From Blastopirellula marina DSM 3645 (GTDB taxonomy: Bacteria; Planctomycetota; Planctomycetia; Pirellulales; Pirellulaceae): a DNA stretch of 64,000 nt. Position 1 is the stretch's first letter. Each line of letters begins with the position of its first letter. The stretch is from assembly GCF_000153105.1 (NCBI RefSeq), contig NZ_CH672376.1, forward strand, positions 74,028-138,027, written 5' to 3'. The notes beneath the pieces are model-generated. The model made no database searches. It worked only from the letters and a program-made list of their open reading frames with translations, and was not told the DNA's origin. Made by a program: the position numbers and the translations under genes. Shown here one piece after another: positions 47,603 to 55,009 of this stretch.

Positions 47603-47950
47603 ATGTCGCGCTACGAAGGGAAACCGTTCGTACGTTTGCTCGAGTGCTATATCTTGTCGGCGATTGACGAGTTGCCTGAGGTCTATGCGGAAAAGCTGAA
47701 TGAAATGGGCCCGGCCTTGAAAGAGACGTATAACCTGGAGGGGGGCTGGCGCGACGTCGTGGCGCAGGTGATGCATTTTCCGGATACGGTCGACGACGAG
47801 TTGCGCAACATGTGGGCGCACAATCAGACGATCGCCGCGCAAAACGGTCAGATTCTCGCGGCCGAAGCGTTCGCTCAAGCGGTCGTTGATCAGAACTTTA
47901 AAGAAGAAACGCAAGGCGAACCCCCGGCTGCCGCTGACGAAGAAGAGTAG
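47603..47950 (+). CDS. Small acidic-tailed hypothetical protein
   Basis: 115 residues from the ATG at 47603. A soluble, mostly helical protein with V-R-L-L-E-C-Y-I-L-S-A-I-D-E-L-P, E-G-G-W-R-D-V-V-A-Q-V-M and M-W-A-H-N-Q-T-I, ending in an Ala/Asp/Glu tail. The pattern is conserved-looking, but I recognise no family. A TAGGAT hexamer lies at 47523-47528. A further in-frame upstream extension is not needed. Confidence 0.6.
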   Translation: MSRYEGKPFVRLLECYILSAIDELPEVYAEKLNEMGPALKETYNLEGGWRDVVAQVMHFPDTVDDELRNMWAHNQTIAAQNGQILAAEAFAQAVVDQNFKEETQGEPPAAADEEE

Positions 47951-48005
47951 ACGACGGCTGCGGCAAAGATCGTACGACCAAGCTCACAACCGCGGCGCCC
48001 AGCAG

Positions 48006-48221
48006 ATGATCGATCCACCGAAAAAGAAAGAATTGAGTCTGACCGGCAAGTCGATCCAGGCCTGCGGTTCGCTGCTGGGCGTGACCGCAGCGCTGGGTGC
48101 GATGGTGATGCTGGATTACAGCGGGCTGATTACCGGCGCGCTGTTTGGCGGCGGGGGAGGCTTGATCGGTTCGTTGCTTGCAATGCCGTTTGCCGCAATG
48201 TTTCCGGAGGAGCCTTTGTAG
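48006..48221 (+). CDS. Small two-TM membrane protein
   Basis: 71 residues from the ATG at 48006. After P-P-K-K-K-E-L-S it has two hydrophobic stretches, S-L-L-G-V-T-A-A-L-G-A-M and a Gly-rich L-I-T-G-A-L-F-G-G-G-G-G-L-I-G. The second resembles glycine-zipper membrane segments. It lies 55 bp after the preceding small gene. The function is unknown. Confidence 0.5.
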   Translation: MIDPPKKKELSLTGKSIQACGSLLGVTAALGAMVMLDYSGLITGALFGGGGGLIGSLLAMPFAAMFPEEPL

Positions 48222-48293
48222 CGGCGCGCTAGACCACGTCGCTCGGGTGCAGGAAATAAAAGCGAGTCCGTCGTACTGTCGAGTTCGGTTTTC

Positions 48294-48689
48294 ATGCAGT
48301 TTCGACTTAGAACGCTTGTCCTTGTCGTCGCTGGGATTGCGATCGTGTTGGCGATCGGCCGCCAGGTGGGGCTGCTTTGGCTGCTGTTCTTCTTCTTTGT
48401 CGCTGGATTCATTGCGCCGGCTATTCTGAAAAATGCTTGGCTTCGCATGGGGATCGCATTCGGCATTTCCGGCGGTTCGATTTGGATGATGCAGGTGTTC
48501 TTACATTCCGCGTTAGTAGATGAATTCCAGTCGCCGCTAAGCGCGTTAACTGCCGAGAGCTTGCCGTCTTCAATTTTTCTCGGCCTGATTGCAGTCGCCA
48601 CGAGTTCTCTTCTGCGCTGGAGCGTGCTCGCGGTCACTTGGCGGCATCCGGCGATTGTTAATTCGGCTGGAGCGTCAACCAAGGAGTAG
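48294..48689 (+). CDS. Small membrane protein
   Basis: 131 residues. The start M-Q-F-R-L-R-T-L-V-L-V-V-A-G-I-A resembles the F-S-L-R-T-L membrane leaders common in planctomycetes. Three or four hydrophobic segments follow, with a Phe-rich one (L-L-F-F-F-F-V). No known motif. The next gene starts 6 bp after its stop, and an AAGGAG overlapping the stop serves it. Confidence 0.55.
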   Translation: MQFRLRTLVLVVAGIAIVLAIGRQVGLLWLLFFFFVAGFIAPAILKNAWLRMGIAFGISGGSIWMMQVFLHSALVDEFQSPLSALTAESLPSSIFLGLIAVATSSLLRWSVLAVTWRHPAIVNSAGASTKE

Positions 48690-48695
48690 GCCGCG

Positions 48696-49214
48696 ATGCT
48701 CGACACGCTGAAGTCCCTACTAACCGGCCAATATCAAGCGTCCCTCTGGATGCTGCAGCGTTGTCTCGAGCAATGTCCCGGCGCGGCGTGGGACCAGCCG
48801 GTCGCGAATCTCAAGTTTTGCCAGGCCGCTTTTCACGCACTTTTTTTTACGGACTACTATCTTTGCGCAAGTCCTGCAGATCTCAAATTGCAGACGTTTC
48901 ATCAGCAGCACGCGGCCGAGTTTCGCGATTATGAAGAGATGGAGCCGCGTCAGCAACGATGGACTTATGACCGCGCGTTCCTCCGTTCTTATGTCCAGCA
49001 TTGCCGCACTAAGTCGATCGAAGTCATCCAGCAAGAGACCGCAGAGTCGCTGGCCGCGGCTTGCGGGTTTGCGCCAAAAACGTTCTCAAGGGCAGAGCTG
49101 CACGTCTACAACATTCGCCATATTCAGCATCATGCGGCTCAATTAAGCTTGCGTCTACGGCTAGATTTCGACGAAGATATCTCTTGGTTAGGAACAGGCT
49201 GGAAAGAGGCGTGA
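48696..49214 (+). CDS. DinB-fold protein
   Basis: 172 residues, with AAGGAG at 48681-48686 and a 9-bp spacing to the ATG. A DinB-like four-helix protein: the first His is in C-Q-A-A-F-H-A-L-F-F-T-D, and near the C-terminus Y-N-I-R-H-I-Q-H-H-A-A-Q-L-S contributes His residues. This fits the family's His triad. DinB proteins are often thiol-dependent transferases or of unknown function. It may be co-transcribed with the small membrane protein upstream. Confidence 0.78.
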   Translation: MLDTLKSLLTGQYQASLWMLQRCLEQCPGAAWDQPVANLKFCQAAFHALFFTDYYLCASPADLKLQTFHQQHAAEFRDYEEMEPRQQRWTYDRAFLRSYVQHCRTKSIEVIQQETAESLAAACGFAPKTFSRAELHVYNIRHIQHHAAQLSLRLRLDFDEDISWLGTGWKEA

Positions 49215-49245
49215 TTATGAAAGCTTCCCCATAACGGAGGTGCCC

Positions 49246-49752
49246 ATGAATTTCTGCTTCATGAGTAGTCATCTTTATCGCGCTGTTGCTATTATCTCTA
49301 TTCTTTTGACGGTTTGCTTGCTGTTTGATCGCGAAGAACTTTCTTCCAACCAATTGGCCCTTTTGCTGGAAGGGGACGAGAGCGTCGATCTCTCACACAT
49401 CGAGGCCTTCGGTCACCACCGACATCTCGAGTGTCATGATCCTCAGGTGATTCAATACCTGAAGCGATGTCTGGTGGATTCGACGCACGACGGATGTTCG
49501 TTTCCGGAGTCGGAAGAAGAAATTCGTTCTCACAGCGGTTACGTTTCGTACTACGTCACCTTTTGTACGCACGACGGACAAGAATGCACGATGTACTGCG
49601 ACGTTTCTAACCGCGACCTCTGCTTGCTGGTCCCAGAACTCCAGCCGGTCGGTGAAGTTGGCGCTCCCAACCGCCGCGCTCAGTTTCCTCAACCGATGCC
49701 GGAGAAGCTGACCAAATTGCTGGCCGCGCTGACGGCGGAGGAAGACTTTTGA
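49246..49752 (+). CDS. Hypothetical protein with membrane anchor
   Basis: 168 residues from the ATG at 49246, behind GGAGG at 49236-49240. A single hydrophobic segment (V-A-I-I-S-I-L-L-T-V-C-L-L-F) near the N-terminus is followed by an extracytoplasmic part rich in Asp, Glu, His and Cys, including H-H-R-H-L-E-C-H-D. The Cys/His content suggests disulfides or metal binding. The family is not recognised. A strong hairpin lies beyond its stop. Confidence 0.6.
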   Translation: MNFCFMSSHLYRAVAIISILLTVCLLFDREELSSNQLALLLEGDESVDLSHIEAFGHHRHLECHDPQVIQYLKRCLVDSTHDGCSFPESEEEIRSHSGYVSYYVTFCTHDGQECTMYCDVSNRDLCLLVPELQPVGEVGAPNRRAQFPQPMPEKLTKLLAALTAEEDF

Positions 49753-49806
49753 TTGAAGGTTGACGATCATCCTCGGCCAGTGAAATAGCGCCGCATGCGA
49801 GAGCAG

Positions 49807-49840
49807 ACCTTGCGCGCCAACTGTGGTTGGCGCGCAAGGT
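49807..49840. terminator. Shared hairpin between convergent genes
   Basis: ACCTTGCGCGCCAAC (49807-49821) and GTTGGCGCGCAAGGT (49826-49840) form a perfect 15-bp stem with a 4-base loop. It sits between two convergent genes. There is no U-tract on either side, so Rho-independent activity is uncertain despite the stability. Confidence 0.6.
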
Positions 49841-49863
49841 CGTTGTGCGCGGCGCCCGCCTGG

Positions 49864-50262
49864 CTATTTCTTTTTCTTTGGCACGTCAAAGTCAATGCTG
49901 CTCGAACTGGCGGGCAGTTCCGCTTTGGTTTCAAACGTGGGGAATAGCGGCTGGCCATCGGCATTGTCACCGTGGGCGATTCCGTCGTACCCCTCGATCC
50001 GCACTAGGTGCGGGCCGCCGACGACGCCGAGCGCTTCCCTGGTATCGAACGCGCCTTGGCGAATGATCGCAACGCTGCCGTGGCCGCTATTGCCGGCTGT
50101 CGTATCAGGCTCAAAGTAGATCGTGCCGTTAGGAACAGGCTGGCCGTCGTAAGTGACATGACCGTGGAGGTGGATCGTAGAGTTGGTGGGACCGCACCCG
50201 ATCAACAGCGGAGCCGCCAGCCAGAAGATCGCGATGGAACCTTGCAAGGAGATGGGACGCAT
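49864..50262 (-). CDS. Lipoprotein of module C
   Basis: 132 residues from the ATG at 50262. The signal ends at a lipobox-like L-L-I-G-C. The mature part starts G-H-V-T-Y-D-G-Q-P-V-P-N-G-T-I-Y-F, the carboxypeptidase-regulatory-like start. The C-terminus is I-D-F-D-V-P-K-K-K-K, shared with the module D lipoprotein (both contain A-G-N-S-G and D-T-R-E-(A/S)-L-G-V) but unlike modules A and B. It lies 63 bp downstream of the module C DUF1559 gene on the same strand. Confidence 0.82.
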   Translation of the reverse strand: MRPISLQGSIAIFWLAAPLLIGCGPTNSTIHLHGHVTYDGQPVPNGTIYFEPDTTAGNSGHGSVAIIRQGAFDTREALGVVGGPHLVRIEGYDGIAHGDNADGQPLFPTFETKAELPASSSSIDFDVPKKKK

Positions 50263-50325
50263 GAGAGGACTCGCTTGTCGAGGAGGCATGAAAAAGAAGG
50301 CTCGTTGCGCTAGAAGAAGCCGCCG

Positions 50326-51279
50326 CTAACGAGGGAAGCCTCCCGTGGGAAGTTGGTCATCCAGCTTGCCAAGTTGACGATAGAGATTCAGGTCGATCGT
50401 CTCTGACATAAAATGAACCGATCCATCTCCCAGTAAAAAGTGACATCCGCCGGGGTGGTAACTGCCAAACAGCTTGGACATCACGTTCAGCGTATCGTGC
50501 GTCAGTCCGACCTTGGGATTCGAGTTGATTTGATCTCGGGCGGCGGCCAAAACCCAGGGGCAACCAAAAGCATCGGTCTTGGTCCCAGAGGCCCAACTGG
50601 TGTAGATGCCGTCAGCGCGTCCTTCAGGAGTCAGCGCATACTTCGTTTCGCCGACCATCAGCGTGTTCGATGTGCCGTCGACAATATCGCGAAACTTGCT
50701 CTTCGAGTTGAAGTGCAAAATACCGTTGCGATAGAAGACGCGATTGCCCGATTGGTTCGAGCAGCTTTCCTCGGCAGCCGTGCCGCCTCCTTGCACGCCA
50801 AAGTAGCTAATCGTCGCCCAGTCGTCCCGCGCGCCGGGATCGGAGGAGCACTGAAACGCGGGATTGTTCAGCTTGAACTGCGCATGATTGGCAGATGTGC
50901 CGGGTCGGTTTTCGGTGGTCGTAAAAGCGGCGTCGACGTCAAATAATTCGTAACGATTGATCTGCTCAAGATAAGGCAAGATCGCTACGCTCCACGGTTC
51001 GCGCGCATCAGCATCGACGCCAGTCCCGGTGCACCAACTGCTACTCGTGTAGGTCAGATTTTTTGCGTTGCGTACGCCTGCCGGAAAATTGCCTTTGACG
51101 TCGTGATGATTGTGCAGCGCCAATCCAATCTGTTTCAGTCGGTTGGTGCATTCCATCCGCCGAGCCGCTTCGCGGGCTTGCTGGACGGCGGGAAGTAAGA
51201 GAGCGATCAAGACGCCGATGATGGCGATTACCACCAGCAACTCGACGAGCGTAAATGCTCTGCGGTTTTGCAATGACAT
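50326..51279 (-). CDS. DUF1559 pseudopilin-like protein (module C)
   Basis: 317 residues. The prepilin-like start R-R-A-F-T-L-V-E-L-L has Ala before the cleavage-site Phe, followed by the standard helix and R-E-A-A-R-R-M-E-C-T-N-R-L-K-Q. The DUF1559 body is close to that of module D: P-Y-L-E-Q-I-N-R-Y-E-L-F-D, S-Y-F-G-V-Q-G-G-G-T, and the C-terminal H-P-G-G-C-H-F-L-L-G-D-G-S-V-H-F. It precedes the module C lipoprotein. The likeness to module D suggests duplication of the pair. Confidence 0.93.
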   Translation of the reverse strand: MSLQNRRAFTLVELLVVIAIIGVLIALLLPAVQQAREAARRMECTNRLKQIGLALHNHHDVKGNFPAGVRNAKNLTYTSSSWCTGTGVDADAREPWSVAILPYLEQINRYELFDVDAAFTTTENRPGTSANHAQFKLNNPAFQCSSDPGARDDWATISYFGVQGGGTAAEESCSNQSGNRVFYRNGILHFNSKSKFRDIVDGTSNTLMVGETKYALTPEGRADGIYTSWASGTKTDAFGCPWVLAAARDQINSNPKVGLTHDTLNVMSKLFGSYHPGGCHFLLGDGSVHFMSETIDLNLYRQLGKLDDQLPTGGFPR

Positions 51280-51530
51280 AGAAATTCACCAAATGAAGGG
51301 TAAGGTATAACGACGGGATTTTCGGGGAAAATAGCCAGGAAATCAATGACAAAAAGGCCCTGCTCACCATAAGGGGGAAAGATTGCTTTCCAGATTGCAC
51401 AGAAAGTGAAAGATCACACGACAAGGAGCGATGGAAGACCGCGCTTCGACTTGCTTTGGCGATAGGTGCGGCGTAGACTTTGCGCGCAATTGGCTAACTA
51501 TTGACCCTGCTAGCAGTTAGAATCACCAGC

Positions 51531-52709
51531 GTGATCCAGAAAACCTCGACCCCGTCGTTGACGGCGGCCGCATCGATCCAGGAAGAGCCTTTGTCGATCA
51601 TCGGCGGACCGAACTACCAACAGCGCGAAGCGATCTTGCTCGCACCTTATGCGATGTTCAGCGCCAATACGCGCGGGCGAAATGTGATCGAAGCGGATCA
51701 GCCCTATCGCAGTCCCTTTCAGCGCGACCGGGATCGTGTGGTTCACTCAAGCGCCTATCGTCGCTTGAGCGACAAAACCCAAGTTTTCTCTGGAGTTAGC
51801 GACTATCATCGGACCCGACTGACCCACACGATCGAGGTCGCGTCGGTGGCGCGAACGATGGGCCGCGTCTTCCGCCTGAACGAAGACCTGGTCGAAGCGT
51901 TGGCCCATTTGCACGACATCGGCCATCCTCCTTATGGGCATTCGGGAGAAGACGTTCTGGCCGAGTGCATGTCGGCGGTCGGCGGATTCTCGCACAATCA
52001 GTTCGGCCTGGTCTTGGTCGACCAGTTAGAGACCCGTTCGCCGGCGTATGACGGTTTAAATCTGACGCAAGAGGTGCTCGACAGTCAGCGGACGCGAATT
52101 GACAAGACCGGCGCCGCGCCGCAATCTCCGCTGTTTGAAGCCCAAATCGTGGAAGCGGCCGACAGCGTAACGTATGATGCGCATGACGTGGACGACGCGG
52201 TCAAAGTCGGACTTGTGCGGATCGAGCAAGTTCTCGAGCTGCCGCTGGTCCGGCGCTGCCACCAACAAGCGTGCGAGCGGTATGGCCGCGTGGAGGGGAG
52301 CGTGCTGAGAAAGATGATTGTTCATGAACTGATCGATCTCCAGGTGCGTAACGTAATTGAGAACATCGGCGCAGCGCTCGCCGAGAACCCGCCGCAAAGC
52401 GCGGAGGAAGTTCAGTCGCGGCCTCCGCTGGTGACGATGAGCGCCGAACTATTGGCGGAGAAACGCGAGCTAGAGAGATTTCTGTACCACGAAGTCTATC
52501 GACATCCGGCGATCGTCCGATTTCGAGAGCAGGTGCAGCACCAACTTACGACGATGTATCGGGGCTATTTGCAGCATCCCGAGTGGTTGCCTGCCAAGAT
52601 CGCCGGTCGCCTAGACCAATGGGGTCACGAGCGAGCGGCGGGGTACTATTTGGCGACCATGACCGATACTTATTGTACAAACGAATTTAAAAAGCGATTC
52701 GGCGCCTGA
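51531..52709 (+). CDS. dgt: Deoxyguanosinetriphosphate triphosphohydrolase-like protein
   Basis: 392 residues from a GTG at 51531; a TTG at 51501 is an alternative. The HD-domain pattern is visible: R-L-S-D-K-T-Q-V-F, H-Y-x-x-R-L-T-H-T-I-E-V-like (metal His), and L-A-H-L-H-D-I-G-H-P-P-Y-G-H-S-G-E. A later D-A-H-D-V-D-D-A supports the fold. dGTPases hydrolyse dGTP (or dNTPs) to the nucleoside and triphosphate, affecting dNTP pools and phage defence. A TAGAAT at 51518-51523 is a possible -10 element. Confidence 0.9.
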   Translation: MIQKTSTPSLTAAASIQEEPLSIIGGPNYQQREAILLAPYAMFSANTRGRNVIEADQPYRSPFQRDRDRVVHSSAYRRLSDKTQVFSGVSDYHRTRLTHTIEVASVARTMGRVFRLNEDLVEALAHLHDIGHPPYGHSGEDVLAECMSAVGGFSHNQFGLVLVDQLETRSPAYDGLNLTQEVLDSQRTRIDKTGAAPQSPLFEAQIVEAADSVTYDAHDVDDAVKVGLVRIEQVLELPLVRRCHQQACERYGRVEGSVLRKMIVHELIDLQVRNVIENIGAALAENPPQSAEEVQSRPPLVTMSAELLAEKRELERFLYHEVYRHPAIVRFREQVQHQLTTMYRGYLQHPEWLPAKIAGRLDQWGHERAAGYYLATMTDTYCTNEFKKRFGA

Positions 52710-52745
52710 CGCCCTTGGGGGGTGACTTAGAGGCAAGTCATCCGC

Positions 52746-52751
52746 TAGAAT
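52746..52751 (+). promoter_or_regulatory. -10-like GCTAGAAT before the PIN/TRAM gene
   Basis: TAGAAT at 52746-52751 (preceded by GC) lies 89 bp before the ATG at 52841. It is one of several TAG(A/G)AT words placed before genes in this window. No -35 box was identified. Confidence 0.3.
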
Positions 52752-52840
52752 GTTGGGTTGGAACGGAACAGAGACACCTCTTACACTTTGATGCCGCACG
52801 GTTCATGCACTCTGCTGCGCGGCGATAGGCGACGGGCACT

Positions 52841-53929
52841 ATGGCTCTCCTCATACTGCGTTGTATTTTTCTCTTAGTTGCGGCAGGCGTTGGCGTCTCG
52901 ATCATTACGGTCAATGACTTCGCAAGTACTGCGCGCAACCAGCCGTTTTTCACCTTTACCGGCGTGATGTTGATCGCGATTTTCATCATCGGGATGGACG
53001 TCGCGTTCAAACGCAAACGGTACGACACGATCAGCGGCGTTTACTTTGGTCTGTTGGTCGGTCTGTTTTTGACCTACATCCTGGGCTTGGCCATTCAGCC
53101 GTTTTTCCCGGCGGACGAAATGGGCGCGACCGGCGGTCCGCAGCGTGCGGTGCAGTTGGTGATCGGCATGGTGCTTTGCTATGCGTGCATTAGCCTGGTG
53201 CTGCAAACCAAAGACGACTTCCGCTTCATTGTGCCGTACGTCGAGTTCTCGAAAGACGTCAAAGGTTTGAAGCCCTATATTCTGGATACCAGCGTCGTGA
53301 TCGACGGCCGCATCGCCGATGTCGTCGAGACGCAGCTCTTTGACAACCAGCTGATCATGCCGCGCTTTGTGCTGGCCGAGCTGCAAGCGATCGCGGACAG
53401 CGGCGACAAGCTGAAGCGCAGCCGCGGACGACGCGGGCTCGACATCTTGAATCGTCTCCGCAATCACGAAGCGGTCGACCTGAAGATTCATGATCGCGAG
53501 ACGCCGGAGATGGACGGACAGCCGGTCGATATGAAACTGGTGCTGCTGGCCAAAAGCATGGAAGGCAAGATCGTCACCGGCGATTACAACCTGAACAAAG
53601 TCGCGCGGCTGCATAACGTAGAAGTGATCAATCTGAACGATGTCGCCAACGCGCTGAAGCCGGTCTTCTTGCCGGGCGAACAATTGGTCGTTCGCGTCGT
53701 CAAACGGGGCGAAGAAGAGACCCAAGGGGTTGGTTATCTCGACGACGGCACGATGATCGTGATCGAAGGTGGTCGCGACCACATCGGTCAAAGCGTGCAG
53801 ATCTTGGTGACCAGCGTTTTGCAAACCAGCGCCGGCCGCATGATCTTTGGTCGTTACGAAACGGTGGTCGGCGGCGGCAACGCGCCGGAGACTCCCAATC
53901 GTCCGCGACCTGCCGAATCGAAAGCGTAA
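52841..53929 (+). CDS. PIN/TRAM-domain membrane protein, YacL-like
   Basis: 362 residues. Four membrane segments in the first 130 residues are followed by a PIN domain (Y-I-L-D-T-S-V-V-I-D-G-R-I-A-D-V, then V-L-A-E-L-Q-A-I-A-D-S) with its acidic residues, and a TRAM-like C-terminus (L-x-x-G-E-x-L-V-V-R-V-V). This is the YacL/PilT-N type of predicted RNase found in many bacteria. It is not a VapC toxin: no antitoxin is adjacent and the membrane part is distinctive. A strong terminator follows. Confidence 0.92.
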   Translation: MALLILRCIFLLVAAGVGVSIITVNDFASTARNQPFFTFTGVMLIAIFIIGMDVAFKRKRYDTISGVYFGLLVGLFLTYILGLAIQPFFPADEMGATGGPQRAVQLVIGMVLCYACISLVLQTKDDFRFIVPYVEFSKDVKGLKPYILDTSVVIDGRIADVVETQLFDNQLIMPRFVLAELQAIADSGDKLKRSRGRRGLDILNRLRNHEAVDLKIHDRETPEMDGQPVDMKLVLLAKSMEGKIVTGDYNLNKVARLHNVEVINLNDVANALKPVFLPGEQLVVRVVKRGEEETQGVGYLDDGTMIVIEGGRDHIGQSVQILVTSVLQTSAGRMIFGRYETVVGGGNAPETPNRPRPAESKA

Positions 53930-53951
53930 TTCGCTTCGACTCGAACCTGAC

Positions 53952-54593
53952 TCACGCAAGACCCGCTGCTTCCGGCGGGTCTTTTTTCTTGCGCGGCGGT
54001 TGATCGTCGCGGCGTCGTTTGCTCGCTTGATCGGCGTAATAGGCGATCGCGGCGCCGATGCCGCCGATCCACAGGATCGACAAAATTTTCATGGTCGCGA
54101 TATAGCTCACGCGATCAGGCTGTACCGGCAGCACCGCTTTATTAATGCCAAAGTTTTGGACGCGCCTCAGCGGCATTGTCCCCCGATCCAGCACGTTTCC
54201 GTCTTTGTCTTTTTTGACATAGTGGACGCGATCCGCCTTATGCGGATCGAGGGAAAAGGTGGTCAGCCCGTCATACTCGGGCAAATATCCATTCAGCAAA
54301 TGACGCTGAAAGTTGTCGGCGAGCGCCGCAGAGAAAGTCGGAATCGTCCGCACCGATGTCCGGTGCGAATCGTCCCAGTAGTAGGCGCCGAGCGAAGCGA
54401 TCAAAAAGCCGATGAACAGCGAACGCAGCGATCCGCGGCAGCCGATCGCCAGGCAGGCGGCGACGATCAACAGCGCTGGCCAAAGCAGCTGCAAAGATTC
54501 GACCAACATCGGCGCTGGGTAGCGCAGCGCCGTCAAGCTGCCGCAGACGAGTGCGGTGAAGAGGGCGAGCGCACGGAGCGAGAATTGCGGCAT
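53952..54593 (-). CDS. Membrane protein of unknown function
   Basis: 213 residues. The start F-S-L-R-A-L-A-L-F-T-A-L-V resembles the planctomycete membrane leader. Two more hydrophobic segments follow, then a soluble extracytoplasmic part with N-F-Q-R-H-L-L-N-G-Y, one more hydrophobic segment (K-I-L-S-I-L-W-I-G-G), and a basic C-terminal tail (K-R-R-R-D-D-Q-P-P-R-K-K-K). The terminator of the convergent gene lies within its final codons. Function unknown. Confidence 0.65.
   Translation of the reverse strand: MPQFSLRALALFTALVCGSLTALRYPAPMLVESLQLLWPALLIVAACLAIGCRGSLRSLFIGFLIASLGAYYWDDSHRTSVRTIPTFSAALADNFQRHLLNGYLPEYDGLTTFSLDPHKADRVHYVKKDKDGNVLDRGTMPLRRVQNFGINKAVLPVQPDRVSYIATMKILSILWIGGIGAAIAYYADQASKRRRDDQPPRKKKDPPEAAGLA
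53958..53987 (+). terminator. Rho-independent terminator of the PIN/TRAM gene
   Basis: AAGACCCGC (53958-53966) and GCGGGTCTT (53975-53983) form a 9-bp stem with an 8-base loop, followed by TTTT. The hairpin lies 29 bp past the PIN/TRAM stop and inside the last codons of the convergent membrane protein gene. Confidence 0.85.
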
Positions 54594-55009
54594 GACGTTT
54601 CCCTCTGCATTCGAAGTCAGACAACGCTTCGGCGCGTGACATTTTTGATTGTCGCCGATTGCGCTCGCTGATGCGAGCGATTAAATCGCTCAACGCGCGG
54701 CGGCGATCAGCACGTCTTCCAGACGCTGACGGAATCCTGGCTCATCCCCCAGCGACTCCCAGCGCAGCCGCTCGGACGACGCAACGTCGTCCATTGAATT
54801 GGATGCGCTTCGAGTGTGGCGTCCCTTGGAGTCATCGACTTATTTTAGCCAGCATTCGCTAGCAGCCGATACTGGTAAGTTGCGGCGACTACGCGAACAA
54901 AGAAGCATCGAATAGTTTCCATCGATCTTGGCCTGAAGGAACCGCGATAAGTGATTAGTCTGCGAAGTTTAGACCATCGCTTTCGCATACCTTTAGGATC
55001 GACTGCATC
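54594..55009. other. Gene-free region with possible small frame
   Basis: About 415 bp between divergent genes. A minus-strand frame at 54690-54794 could encode a 34-residue acidic amphipathic peptide, but without a ribosome-binding site; it is not annotated as a gene. TAGGAT at 54994-54999 ends 10 bp before the TTG start of the next gene. Confidence 0.45.

Noticed and set aside
52841-53929. VapC-type toxin
   Set aside because: A PIN domain is present, but the four membrane helices, TRAM end and lack of an antitoxin gene make it a YacL-like protein.
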